A DNA stretch of 18,208 nt from CAZWZG01 sp964638245 (GCA_964638245.1 CAZWZG010000050.1:1-18208), one strand, 5' to 3'; counted from the stretch's first letter, positions 6,888 through 14,625 are shown. Notes: a model not told the origin generated them from the sequence alone. Numbers and translations: made by a program.

Positions 6888-7193
6888 GTGAGCGACGACC
6901 TTACGATTGTCAGGCCCAAGACCGTCTCGAAGACCGAGCGGCCCAAGATGTACAAGGTCATCTTGCTCAACGACGACTTCACGCCGCGCGATTTCGTGGT
7001 GGTCGTTCTGAAGAAGATCTTTCGCATGAACGAGAGCGAGGCGCTGGCGGTGATGATGACGGCCCACCAGAAAGGCGCCTCGGTTGTGGCGGTCTATACG
7101 AAGGAGATCGCCGAGGAGAAGGCTCGCCAGGGAACGGAATCGGGCGAGCGGTTCGGGTATCCGTTGGCGTTTACGACGGAAAAAGAAGACTGA
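6888..7193 (+). CDS. clpS: ClpS, adaptor of the ClpAP protease for N-degron substrates
   Basis: This is a 101-residue adaptor. An unstructured N-terminal extension (1-20) is followed by the ClpS core MYKVILLNDDFTPRDFVVVVL. The N-end-binding residues Asn28, Asp29, Asp30 and Thr32-Pro33 are present, as is His60 in MTAHQKG. The end, AEEKARQGTESGERFGYPL, is also characteristic. ClpS delivers proteins with Phe, Tyr, Trp or Leu at the N terminus to ClpAP. The position that is a Met gatekeeper in the usual NDDYTPM motif is Arg34 here, as in the second (ClpS2-like) alphaproteobacterial paralogue. The start is GTG at 6888, with GGAG 11 bases upstream. clpA is not in the window. Confidence 0.93.
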   Translation: MSDDLTIVRPKTVSKTERPKMYKVILLNDDFTPRDFVVVVLKKIFRMNESEALAVMMTAHQKGASVVAVYTKEIAEEKARQGTESGERFGYPLAFTTEKED

Positions 7194-7287
7194 ACCTCAA
7201 TGATTTAAGAGGTAACCGCGATCTGGTGGCCCCAAAAAGCTTGATCCCTGCGACAATTTGGCAATGCTTCTAAATATTCAAGACGGT

Positions 7288-7307
7288 GGCCGCGCTTGGG
7301 GGCGGCC
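7288..7307 (+). other. Hairpin in the leader of the small lipoprotein gene
   Basis: GGCCGC (7288-7293) and GCGGCC (7302-7307) form a perfect six-pair GC stem with an 8-base loop, shortly before the Shine-Dalgarno AGGGGGAAAG. There is no T-run. It may be the end of a clpS terminator or a leader element. The remainder of the 131-bp spacer holds a short ACCTC/GAGGT inverted repeat just after the clpS stop and nothing else I can name. Confidence 0.35.
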
Positions 7308-7324
7308 CGATTAAGGGGGAAAGA

Positions 7325-7594
7325 ATGAAGTTCAAAATTGCTTTGATTGCAGGCGTGATAGCGCTGGCCGGGTGCCAGCAGGAAGAGGTGATGTTCACGC
7401 CGATGATCCTGGATGGCTCGGTGACGGTCGACGGCGTGGAATACACGCGAAAGGCGCGCGAGACGAACGGGTTCAGAGAGTATTTCGTGGTTGTGAACGG
7501 TCGGACCTTCATGTGCGAGAACGCGGACTGCGTCAAAGCCGTTGCGCGCGGCCTGCGGGCGGAAGAAAACGACGACGACGGCGACGACTACTAA
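7325..7594 (+). CDS. Small predicted lipoprotein with acidic tail
   Basis: This is an 89-residue protein with the signal peptide MKFKIALIAGVIALAGC, lipobox LAGC and lipidated Cys17 (Gln at +2, compatible with the outer membrane). The mature part is small and beta-rich (VTVDGVEYTRKARETNG, then REYFVVVNGRTFMC) with a Cys64/Cys69 pair, and ends in ENDDDGDDY. I chose ATG 7325, with AGGGGGAAAG in front, over an in-frame GTG at 7286, because the signal peptide begins here. Its last codon bases overlap the stop of the convergent GNAT gene. Its function is unknown. Confidence 0.7.
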   Translation: MKFKIALIAGVIALAGCQQEEVMFTPMILDGSVTVDGVEYTRKARETNGFREYFVVVNGRTFMCENADCVKAVARGLRAEENDDDGDDY

Positions 7595-8085
7595 GACCTA
7601 TCCGGGTCGGTCGCAGCCTTGCTGACCGGCCCGGACACGCCGTTCCAGGCATCGGTCACCAGTGCACGACCCAGAATGCGTTGCGCGTTCGTGGGTGGTG
7701 GCATGTCGATGCCTGACAGTCGGTGGAAGCCAAAACGACCGTAATAGGGTTCGTCCCCGATAAGGAGGACGCGCTCCCATGCGGATGCGCGCGCAAGGGC
7801 GTCTTCGATCAGGAGCGCGCCGAGGCCTTCGCCCTGTCGGGTCGGATGGACTGCGATTGGCCCCAGCAAAAGGGCTGGATGCTTCACAATCCGCACGGGC
7901 CAGAAGCGGATGGCCCCGGCAAGGATGCCGTCCGGGTCGCGGGCAATGCGGCAAAGGTCAGCCACCGGGTCGACCCCGTCGCGCAGACGGTAGGACGACA
8001 GCGCCTCGCGCCCCGGAGCGAAGGCCAGATCGAAAAGGGCTTCGACCTCCCACCAATCGTCTGGCTGTTCCTGCCGGATCTCCAT
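7591..8085 (-). CDS. GNAT-family N-acetyltransferase
   Basis: This is a 164-residue cytoplasmic acetyltransferase of the YhbS-like group. Motif A, which binds the acetyl-CoA pyrophosphate, is LLGPIAVHPTRQGEGLGALL, with the Q/R-x-x-G-x-G/A signature at Gln84, Gly87 and Gly89. Motif B is GDEPYYGRFGFHRLSG (110-125). The acceptor substrate is unknown. A good Shine-Dalgarno, AAAGGAAAG, precedes the ATG at 8085. It is divergent from the flavin-reductase gene with 67 bp between them, and its 3' end overlaps the convergent lipoprotein gene by 4 bases (CTAA, 7591-7594) with no terminator between. Confidence 0.85.
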   Translation of the reverse strand: MEIRQEQPDDWWEVEALFDLAFAPGREALSSYRLRDGVDPVADLCRIARDPDGILAGAIRFWPVRIVKHPALLLGPIAVHPTRQGEGLGALLIEDALARASAWERVLLIGDEPYYGRFGFHRLSGIDMPPPTNAQRILGRALVTDAWNGVSGPVSKAATDPDRS

Positions 8086-8152
8086 GAGCTCTTTCCTTTG
8101 AGCCTTTGCCCCTTTAGCTCTGCATAGGAAGACCTGCTGAGGAAGGCCAGAC

Positions 8153-8758
8153 GTGTTCTACAAACCTGAAGACGGGCACGGGCTGCCCCACAATCCGTTC
8201 AACGCCCTTATCACGCCGCGCCCGATCGCGTGGATTTCGACGCGCGACACGGATGGGTCCGAGAACCTTGCCCCCTATTCCTTCTTCAATGGGGTCGCCT
8301 ATACGCCGCCCCAGGTGATGTATGCGTCAACCACGCCCGCGTCCCAGCAGGGTGAGCAGAAAGACAGCGTGAGCAAAATTCGCGACAGTGGCGTGTTCTG
8401 CGTGAACATCGTGGAGTATGCGGCGCGCGATCAGATGAACATCAGTTCGGGAATGGTGCCGTCGGATGTTGACGAGTTTGACTTGGCCGGGGTCGAGCGA
8501 GCGGAGTGTGAGACAATCGCATGCTCGCGCGTAGCAGGTGCCCCTGCGTCGATGGAGTGTCGCCTGAGCCAGGTTGTCGATTTGGCCGGGGATCGGAATT
8601 TCCTGATCGTGGGAGAGGTCGTGGGCATCCATCTTCGCGATGATCTGATCGTGGATGGCAAGTTCGATGCGACCGCGTACCAACCGCTCGCCCGGATGGG
8701 GTATCGCGACTATGCGCGCGTCACCGAGGTGTTCACGCTCAAGCGCCCCGGAGAGTGA
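8153..8758 (+). CDS. Flavin reductase-like (FMN-binding split-barrel) family protein
   Basis: This is a 201-residue protein of the flavin-reductase-like domain family (DIM6/NTAB group). The N-terminal ALITPRPIAWISTRDTDG (19-35) and NLAPYSFFNGVAYTPP (38-53) are the typical FMN-binding strands, followed by DSGVFCVNIV and a late GEVVGIHLRDDLIVDG. Members bind FMN and either reduce flavin for partner monooxygenases or have unknown roles. No monooxygenase gene is nearby. The start is GTG (8153), supported by GAGGAAGG six bases upstream. It stands as a single gene, divergent from the acetyltransferase. Confidence 0.85.
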   Translation: MFYKPEDGHGLPHNPFNALITPRPIAWISTRDTDGSENLAPYSFFNGVAYTPPQVMYASTTPASQQGEQKDSVSKIRDSGVFCVNIVEYAARDQMNISSGMVPSDVDEFDLAGVERAECETIACSRVAGAPASMECRLSQVVDLAGDRNFLIVGEVVGIHLRDDLIVDGKFDATAYQPLARMGYRDYARVTEVFTLKRPGE

Positions 8759-8821
8759 GTCGAGCCCGGATCTGTTTGTTGGCGGATTGCCACTGACGGT
8801 GGGTCCGATTTGGAAACAGTC

Positions 8822-8874
8822 TTTGCGCAACGTCTCGTTAACCGTAAAATAAGTGGGTTAACGGGCGTAAAATA
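8822..8874 (+). promoter_or_regulatory. Promoter with overlapping GTTAAC inverted/direct repeats (likely operator)
   Basis: CGTTAACC (8836-8843) and GGTTAACG (8856-8863) form a perfect 8-base inverted repeat with 12 bases between. The two GTTAAC cores start exactly 20 bp apart, about two helical turns. Each is followed by CGTAAAATA (8843-8851 and 8866-8874), so the block is also a direct repeat. A possible sigma-70 promoter, TTTGCG (8822-8827)-N17-TAAAAT (8845-8850), places the first core between -35 and -10 and the second near +1, as expected of an operator. TTAAC is also a CtrA half-site core, but the CtrA spacing (TTAA-N7-TTAA) is absent. The rest of the 8759-8912 spacer shows nothing more. 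Confidence 0.45.
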
Positions 8875-8912
8875 CAAAAATTTGCCAAAGACGGGCGGTC
8901 ATAGAGCAAACA

Positions 8913-11270
8913 ATGAACACAATTTTAGGCAAACTCGTAGCACACGAGTGTAGTGCAGTAGTGAGTAAGAGTATGTTGGTACGTCAGACGACGAAACGCG
9001 GCTGGGTCCCGGCCTTTTGGGCAGGATTTGCCACCCTTTTTTGGGCAAGCAGCGCCTTGGCCCAGAATGTTCCTGCAGATAGCGTCACAGCGAATGGGAC
9101 GCCGGACCGATGGGGGCATAGCAGTTGTCAGGCGACACTCGCCGAACTCTCCGATGGCAGCAATGCCAACCCCGGGGTTTGCTACCTTGCCCCACTCGAT
9201 CCGAACTTCGAGATCACCTTTTCCTTCTCGCCTGCGAACAACGTGTTCATGGACGGGATCGACATCTGGGCGAATGCCGGTAACAGCATGACCGACAATG
9301 AACTGCGCCGCCTTGACGTCGAAGTGGACTACTTCGACCCAACAACGAACGCGACCCAGACGCTGTCACTGGACAACGTCAACATCGGCAACACGACAAG
9401 CTTCAACGATCCCAAGTTTGTCTCATTCGGCGGATCAGGCCTTTATCAGGTGTCGGAAGTCCGTATCAGCGACATGGTAGGCACCTCAGCCAATGGACGC
9501 GTGGTGTTCCGCGAAGTTCAGGGTGTCTTTTCGACCCAGGCCGTTGCGCCAGAGATCACCGTTGCCTCGTCCGAAAGCGGAAGCCTGAGCGATGGCGGCA
9601 CGGATGCCCAGGGCACCGAGCCTGTGGGAACCCCAAAGACCGTGACCTACACGATAACCAATACGGGCACGGACACGTTGACGCTTGTTGGAACGCCAAC
9701 GGTTAGTGGTGAAAGCAACATCTCAGGCGCGGTGAGCGTCGGTGCACCGGGCGCGCTCAGCCTTGCTCCGGGCGCAACCACGACATTCGATGTGACTTAT
9801 ACGCCAGATGCCGCAGGGGCCTACGGTTTTGATATCGACGTGCCCAGCAACGATGCGGACGAAGCGGTATTTGATATCACCGTCTCAGGAACGGCCAATG
9901 AAGCGCCGGGTGTTGTTTTGACCTCGTCCGGCGGCGCCCCTGGCGATCCCTTCGTTGTCACGGCGACCTTCAGTGAAGACGTTTCGGGCATGGACCTGAG
10001 CGATTTCAACGTGACCAACGGCGTGGCCACCGGGTTTTCAAACCCATCGCCGGGTGTGTTCATCGTCAATGTCACACCCACCGACCCGACCCTTCCCGTC
10101 GGCGTTCAGGTTCCGGCCAATGCCGCCACGGACGGTGATGGCGAACCCAATACGGCGTCCAATTCCCTGAACCTTTTTGTGATCGGGGCGCCTACGGACC
10201 CGGAACTGGCCGAGATTGAATCGATCATCATCGACGAAACCATTCGCGATCTGCGCAACGGTATCGCATTGAACCAGCGCGCCGTGCGCGAGGCGCGTGG
10301 CCGCCACGCCGGTTTCCTTGAGTGCCGTGATCAGGCCGAGGATCTGGAGCGCTCGCCGTTGGATGACGACTGGAACACGGCCTGCCCCGATCTGCGCAAT
10401 GTGACGGTCGAGCCATCGTTTGAGGGCAAGTTCACAGCCTCGGAAAAGAACGTGGAAGGCAACGGATCGTTCTTTGCGATGAAGACGACCGATGACGGCA
10501 CCAAGCGGCGTCTCGCCTTTGGCGAGTTGTCTTTCAACCGCTACGAAGGCGGCGACACATCAGCCTCGCTGAATGGTCGCATCGCCTGGGAAAGCCTTGT
10601 CGGCGAAGACGCGATGCGCGGGCTTTTTGTCGGAGCGTCTGCCGTGATGTCGGACATCGACGACACGTTTTCGGGAAACCGAACCGGGTACGGGCTGAAC
10701 GCCGGGGCGTATTTCGTGGATCGGCTGGACGAGAACCTTTATTGGGACGGTTTCATCTCGGTTGGGCTGGGCCGCAACAACCTGGAGCTCGACAACGGCA
10801 CGCTTGATGTTGAGGGCGACTACAACACGACCACCGTTCAGGCGGGTGTGGCTCTGACGGGCGAGAAGAACTACGACAATTTTGACGTCTTCCCCGAGTT
10901 GAGCCTTGCTTATGGCGTGACCTCGGTGGGCGATGCGGAGTTGGTATCGACGTCGATCACGGGCACCGCGACGGACACGCTTGAGGTCAGCGATGTTGCT
11001 CTCGGCGTCATCCGCTTCCGGCCCGAGTTTGTCTGGGGCGATGAGGACGACCCGGCCAACCGTCAGCAGACGTTCAGCGCCGCGCCCAGTGTGATGTGCG
11101 AGATGATCCGTACAGATACGACCGACACCGATTGTGGTGCGGGGCTGGAGCTGGAGTGGTCGTTGTCAAATCGCACCGAACTGACCGAGTTTTCGGCACG
11201 TATCAGCCGCGAAGTGGTCGGTGGCGCTTTCCGGGATCAGCTGAGCCTGTCTTACGAGATGCAGTTCTGA
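8913..11270 (+). CDS. Large outer-membrane beta-barrel protein with Ig-like passenger (autotransporter-like)
   Basis: This is a 785-residue protein. A long N-terminal region ends in a hydrophobic core WVPAFWAGFATLFWASSALA, with likely cleavage after Ala50. The first 28 residues (MNTILGKLVAHECSAVVSKS) loosely resemble the extended signal region of autotransporters. Next come a beta-rich domain (about 51-208), a choice-of-anchor-D-like domain (about 212-328, with TYTITNTGTDTL and LSLAPGATTTFDVTYTP), and a bacterial Ig-like domain (about 331-425, with FVVTATFSEDVSGMDLSDF). A helical linker (about 428-465) and a beta-barrel (about 500-785) that ends YEMQF with C-terminal Phe complete it. Cys pairs 72/90 and 471/491 may be disulphides. 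The role is probably surface display or adhesion. Met21 at 8973 is an alternative start; neither start has a good Shine-Dalgarno. Confidence 0.78.
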   Translation: MNTILGKLVAHECSAVVSKSMLVRQTTKRGWVPAFWAGFATLFWASSALAQNVPADSVTANGTPDRWGHSSCQATLAELSDGSNANPGVCYLAPLDPNFEITFSFSPANNVFMDGIDIWANAGNSMTDNELRRLDVEVDYFDPTTNATQTLSLDNVNIGNTTSFNDPKFVSFGGSGLYQVSEVRISDMVGTSANGRVVFREVQGVFSTQAVAPEITVASSESGSLSDGGTDAQGTEPVGTPKTVTYTITNTGTDTLTLVGTPTVSGESNISGAVSVGAPGALSLAPGATTTFDVTYTPDAAGAYGFDIDVPSNDADEAVFDITVSGTANEAPGVVLTSSGGAPGDPFVVTATFSEDVSGMDLSDFNVTNGVATGFSNPSPGVFIVNVTPTDPTLPVGVQVPANAATDGDGEPNTASNSLNLFVIGAPTDPELAEIESIIIDETIRDLRNGIALNQRAVREARGRHAGFLECRDQAEDLERSPLDDDWNTACPDLRNVTVEPSFEGKFTASEKNVEGNGSFFAMKTTDDGTKRRLAFGELSFNRYEGGDTSASLNGRIAWESLVGEDAMRGLFVGASAVMSDIDDTFSGNRTGYGLNAGAYFVDRLDENLYWDGFISVGLGRNNLELDNGTLDVEGDYNTTTVQAGVALTGEKNYDNFDVFPELSLAYGVTSVGDAELVSTSITGTATDTLEVSDVALGVIRFRPEFVWGDEDDPANRQQTFSAAPSVMCEMIRTDTTDTDCGAGLELEWSLSNRTELTEFSARISREVVGGAFRDQLSLSYEMQF

Positions 11271-11284
11271 GCCAAGTGCAAGTG

Positions 11285-11307
11285 GCCCGGCCCCGTTGGG
11301 GTCGGGC
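11285..11307 (+). terminator. Terminator-like hairpin after the outer-membrane protein gene
   Basis: GCCCGGCCCC (11285-11294) pairs with GGGGTCGGGC (11298-11307) through ten pairs including one G-U, around the loop GTT, 15 bases after the TGA. The stem is very stable but no T-run follows, so it may work as a Rho-independent-like or RNA-stabilising 3' end. Confidence 0.6.
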
Positions 11308-11574
11308 AAGGCGGGTCCTGGGGCACATTTGGCTTCCCTGGTCTAGTCTGCTTTTGCACCGGACCACTCGGCGTTTTGGTTTTTCGGCGAATGACTGCAA
11401 AAAAATTGAAAACAGAAATCCAGCTCGCGAGGGCGCTACGCCGGTTGGCGTTTAATGACCATCTGCGCCGTGGATATGCACGCTGTACCCAGCCGCTCTA
11501 TAGCTAAAGAAGACTTTCAAGCCCTATTGTGAAGCTTTGGCTCTCCTTATTTTTCAGAACGGCAAGGTTCCAAT
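11308..11574. other. AT-richer intergenic stretch between convergent genes
   Basis: No gene was found in these 267 bases. The GC falls visibly: 25 of 60 bases in 11521-11580 by hand count, against 42 of 60 in a sample from aspC. There are A-runs near 11399 and T-rich patches near 11550. A small perfect hairpin, ACGCC-GGTT-GGCGT (11438-11451), is followed by TT. I saw no attachment-site repeat, tRNA or transposase remnant. It marks the downstream edge of the four-gene minus-strand operon. Confidence 0.5.
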
Positions 11575-12813
11575 TCAAATTTGCCTGTCCATATGCTGAG
11601 GCTGGCTGCCAGCAAACAGAACTTTACCAAAGGGTGGTTGCACGTCTAAGCCTGCTGGGACCAACCAAACAAATGGCGCAAAAGCCCCTTCGGGCACAGG
11701 TGCGTCAAGATCAGTCAGCATGACGACAATCGAGGGATCTAGCGTTTCGGCTTCTGCAAATACCGGGCCAAAATCCGTTCCACCACCCCGGCGCATTGAA
11801 AGTGTTTTAATGCGATCGACGTGGTCAAATCGAGCTCGGCAGTGAACTTCGGTATCAAATCCAAGAATATGAGCTTCTGCGCCATTGCTGCGTACCATCG
11901 AAATGGCTTCTGCAGCAAACATCGCGAGTACTGCTTCAGAGATCGAACTCGATGTATCCAATCCTATGACAAGACGCGGTCGCCTCTGCTCGCGTGCCAG
12001 GCCCGGCTCGAACACGGGTTGGACACCCCCCGCATGGCGAGCCTGAGCATCGCGCGCAAGCCACCCGCGAGCCGGTCGTCGGTGCGAACGGTGTGTTTGC
12101 GGCGCAAGGGCCTTGTTGAGCAGCCGCCGCAACCTGATTTCCCATGGCACTACTGCGTTTGGGAGATCTCCAAAGCGAAAAAGCGTAGCGCCAATGCCGA
12201 GTCCGGCGAACCGTCCTGTAGCCAAGGCTTGCTCAACACGTCCTGCCCAGATTTCGGCATCCTTGGCGAAGGGATCATCCCCCTTTAGGTCGGGGTTAAA
12301 GCCCTGTGCGCGGGCGTATTCCTGCAATGGCTTGTCGTGCGGACCACCTACGCCCCTAAGGTGTGCAACCATCTCCGCATACAATCTTTCTGCGTCCCAA
12401 TCCTTGAGAACGTTCTCTGGGCGTTCTTCTACCGGAAGCATGGCAACAATGTCGGCGGCCCGCACCGCCGGGCGTGGAAGGGCATGCCCGGCTTGGAGCA
12501 AAGCCTCGTTCACCAATGCATCGCAGGCCAGATCGAAATCGATCGCGCGAAATCTGGCACCATAGCGCTCCTGTGCCGCACTTCGGCGCGATGAATGGCG
12601 CAAAGCCACATGCAGAACGTGATGGGCAATGACGCCAGTTTGCTCAGATATCGGCAGAAGCGGAAGCTCTGGACCAACAAGGATCGTATCGCCTTGGGTG
12701 GCCGTTGGTTCATCGCTATCGCGATACGTGCACCACAGAGCAAGCGCTGAAATAGCGGGGTCAATTTCCGAAAGCCGAGCAAGGGCAGGTTGCGCACGCG
12801 CGGAATGCCTCAT
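11575..12813 (-). CDS. DUF2201-type protein: degenerate metallopeptidase-like domain plus vWA domain
   Basis: This is a 412-residue cytoplasmic protein, last in the operon. The N-terminal domain (about 10-245) matches the putative metallopeptidase region of DUF2201 proteins. The expected H-E-x-x-H reads His64-His65-Val-Leu-His68 (IAHHVLHVALRH), so the catalytic Glu is replaced by His, followed by His73. A basic linker (about 240-280, HRSHRRPARG) leads to a C-terminal vWA-like domain (about 280-400). Its metal-dependent adhesion site is Asp286-x-Ser288-x-Ser290 (LDTSSSIS), Thr346 (GGGTDFGP) and Asp368 (VVMLTDLD), i.e. intact. Such proteins act as partners of MoxR ATPases. It begins 6 nt after the moxR stop, without a strong Shine-Dalgarno of its own. 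Confidence 0.85.
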   Translation of the reverse strand: MRHSARAQPALARLSEIDPAISALALWCTYRDSDEPTATQGDTILVGPELPLLPISEQTGVIAHHVLHVALRHSSRRSAAQERYGARFRAIDFDLACDALVNEALLQAGHALPRPAVRAADIVAMLPVEERPENVLKDWDAERLYAEMVAHLRGVGGPHDKPLQEYARAQGFNPDLKGDDPFAKDAEIWAGRVEQALATGRFAGLGIGATLFRFGDLPNAVVPWEIRLRRLLNKALAPQTHRSHRRPARGWLARDAQARHAGGVQPVFEPGLAREQRRPRLVIGLDTSSSISEAVLAMFAAEAISMVRSNGAEAHILGFDTEVHCRARFDHVDRIKTLSMRRGGGTDFGPVFAEAETLDPSIVVMLTDLDAPVPEGAFAPFVWLVPAGLDVQPPFGKVLFAGSQPQHMDRQI

Positions 12814-12819
12814 GGCAGT

Positions 12820-13917
12820 CTAAGACGCTTCGGCCGCAGCACGTTCATCGGCATACCGGCGGTAAGACGGGGAAGTTCTGAACGCCTCGGCAAGACCTTG
12901 GGCCATGGCCTTGCGAATGAGGATTTCGAAACCGAATGTTGTCAGTTCCGCCAGCGGAAGGCCGGGTGCGTCTACATTTTCAAGATCAGCCATGATATCA
13001 ATCACATCGCCTATCGATGCCTCGTCGACTACGGCAACCAGCGCATAGGTCAGGCCAACGAGTCCGTTGACCGTTGTGGGATAGAGGTCCCGGCGCTTGG
13101 CGGGTGGCGCACCAAGTATTTCTTCGAGCGATACGAGCGCTTCCAGCTCTGCCGCAACTTGTGCAAATTCTGCAGCAGCGGCTGTTCCAATCGTGCCCGC
13201 GATCATGGCATGGCGCAGCCGTTTGTCCGCAACGGCTTTGACGATGTCGCTCACACGTTCCCAGGAGCGCGGCGTACAGCTGATCATATCGCCGCGGCGC
13301 ATGTCTGCCTCGGTCGTATCCAAGAGATCGGGCCGGGCGCGAAGGAACGCGGTAACAAGTGGAGCAATGCTTCGGTCGACCGCATAGCGTTCCAACCAGT
13401 CTTTCGCCTCCGCGTTTAGCTGCAGATGGATCAGGCGGTCCGACAGCGCGGTTCCCATCTCATAGGCAATCGCGCCATCATCGACGGTGTTCCCCGCCGC
13501 CACGATGAACACCGAACTTGGCAAGACATGTCGCCCGACCCGGCGTTCCTGGAGAAGGCCATAGACTGTCGGCTGAAGGTTTGGCGACGCAGCCGTCAAC
13601 TCGTCCAAAAACAGCACGGAAGGTCGGTCTGGATCATCGGGGAGGTCTTCTGGGCGATACCAGACGGTCTTCTTGGAATCGTGATCATAATACGGCAGCC
13701 CGCGGAGATCCTGCGGTTCTATCGTCGTGAGGCGAATGTCAAAAAGGCGTCCGCCAATGTGCTCGGCAAGCTCCGTGACCACTTGGGTTTTGCCAACACC
13801 TGGACGACCGTGCAGCATCCAGGACGCCGTCAGTCTGCCTTCACTCTGCGCCGTCCAGCCGGCCATAAGGATCTCAAGGGCGTCCCCGGCACTGACGATT
13901 TGCGCATTCACGCTCAT
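12820..13917 (-). CDS. MoxR-family AAA+ ATPase
   Basis: This is a 365-residue ATPase. Walker A is GRPGVGKT (37-44, Lys43), followed by the pore-side block LTTIEPQDLRGLP (63-75) typical of MoxR. Walker B is VLFLDE (101-106) and sensor 1 is Asn143 in IVAAGNTVDDGA. The TALSDRLIHLQL arginine region (156-167) matches the D-R-F-like motif of the group. MoxR ATPases work with vWA proteins as chaperones that insert cofactors or assemble complexes (CoxD/CoxE, RavA/ViaA). The start overlaps the upstream membrane-protein stop (ATGA, 13917-13914), and the vWA gene follows after 6 nt, so this is a tightly coupled set. The C-terminal part (about 200-365) is helical, without a further named domain. Confidence 0.9.
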   Translation of the reverse strand: MSVNAQIVSAGDALEILMAGWTAQSEGRLTASWMLHGRPGVGKTQVVTELAEHIGGRLFDIRLTTIEPQDLRGLPYYDHDSKKTVWYRPEDLPDDPDRPSVLFLDELTAASPNLQPTVYGLLQERRVGRHVLPSSVFIVAAGNTVDDGAIAYEMGTALSDRLIHLQLNAEAKDWLERYAVDRSIAPLVTAFLRARPDLLDTTEADMRRGDMISCTPRSWERVSDIVKAVADKRLRHAMIAGTIGTAAAAEFAQVAAELEALVSLEEILGAPPAKRRDLYPTTVNGLVGLTYALVAVVDEASIGDVIDIMADLENVDAPGLPLAELTTFGFEILIRKAMAQGLAEAFRTSPSYRRYADERAAAEAS

Positions 13918-14624
13918 GCGGGTGCATCCACTTCGGCAGGCGGGGTATCGAGGAACGCAGCCAGCCGCGCGTGGGCGGACACACCGCGCGCCTCGAAAGC
14001 GACGGATCGCATCGACACCCCTTCACGTAGGTTGGCCAGAAGCAACTGACGCTCGGTGAAATCGGTATCAAACAGGCCGTCGCGTATGACCGCACGTTCC
14101 TCAGCGCTTAGCGGTGCAAGGCGAGACTTGCCTTCGTCCAGTTGCAGGCTGGCAATCGTTAGCGGCGGAAGACGCGCCATGTCGGATTGCTCGACAACAA
14201 GGTAAATTGTCCCGGCCTGAATACCGCGCTTGGCCGCAAGTTTTGCAAGGATCCGCCGCCCTCGAAAATTGAGTGTATCAAGGGTCCGGGCCGCCTCTGC
14301 TTCGGTGGTGATCGTCTCACGTTTGTGCTGGGGGATGCGGAGGACTCGCAATTCAACGAACCCAAGCGTGATGAGCATTGCGATAGGCGCGGAACTGATC
14401 GGCAAAGCGGTTTCGGGCCAAATTAACGGCGCGATACCAAACGGAAGAAGCGCCAGCAGGAAACGCAAAAGTTGGTTTTCGAGCACAACGCGCGCGACGA
14501 ACCCCCAGCTCACATCGCGCTTTGGCAGAACCATCCCGCGCTCAAGAATTTTTCGAGGCGCGGTCGGGAACTTCAGGACGCCCGGGTTCCAGACGACATC
14601 GGGGGACAAGACGAAAAGGCTCAT
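13914..14624 (-). CDS. Two-helix inner-membrane protein of the MoxR/vWA operon, unknown family
   Basis: This is a 236-residue protein that I do not recognise. An N-terminal cytoplasmic stretch (1-48, MSLFVLSPDVVWNPG, LERGMVLPKRDVSW) is followed by two membrane segments at about 52-69 (LLRFLLALLPFGIAPLIW) and 75-93. The latter ends in the basic RVLRIPQHKR, which places the rest in the cytoplasm. The cytoplasmic domain (about 104-236) is mixed alpha/beta and contains RTLDTLNFRGRRILAKLAAK and AEERAVIRDGLFDTDFTERQLLLAN. I set the start at ATG 14624, one base after the stop of the upstream gene; the longer frame to 14753 lies inside that gene. The topology would allow the tail to contact the MoxR/vWA pair and the helices to contact the membrane hydrolase. 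Confidence 0.78.
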   Translation of the reverse strand: MSLFVLSPDVVWNPGVLKFPTAPRKILERGMVLPKRDVSWGFVARVVLENQLLRFLLALLPFGIAPLIWPETALPISSAPIAMLITLGFVELRVLRIPQHKRETITTEAEAARTLDTLNFRGRRILAKLAAKRGIQAGTIYLVVEQSDMARLPPLTIASLQLDEGKSRLAPLSAEERAVIRDGLFDTDFTERQLLLANLREGVSMRSVAFEARGVSAHARLAAFLDTPPAEVDAPA

Positions 14625-14625
14625 A

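Noticed and set aside
8836..8863. Canonical CtrA binding site
   Set aside because: TTAA cores are present but separated by 16 bases instead of 7, so the standard site is not met.
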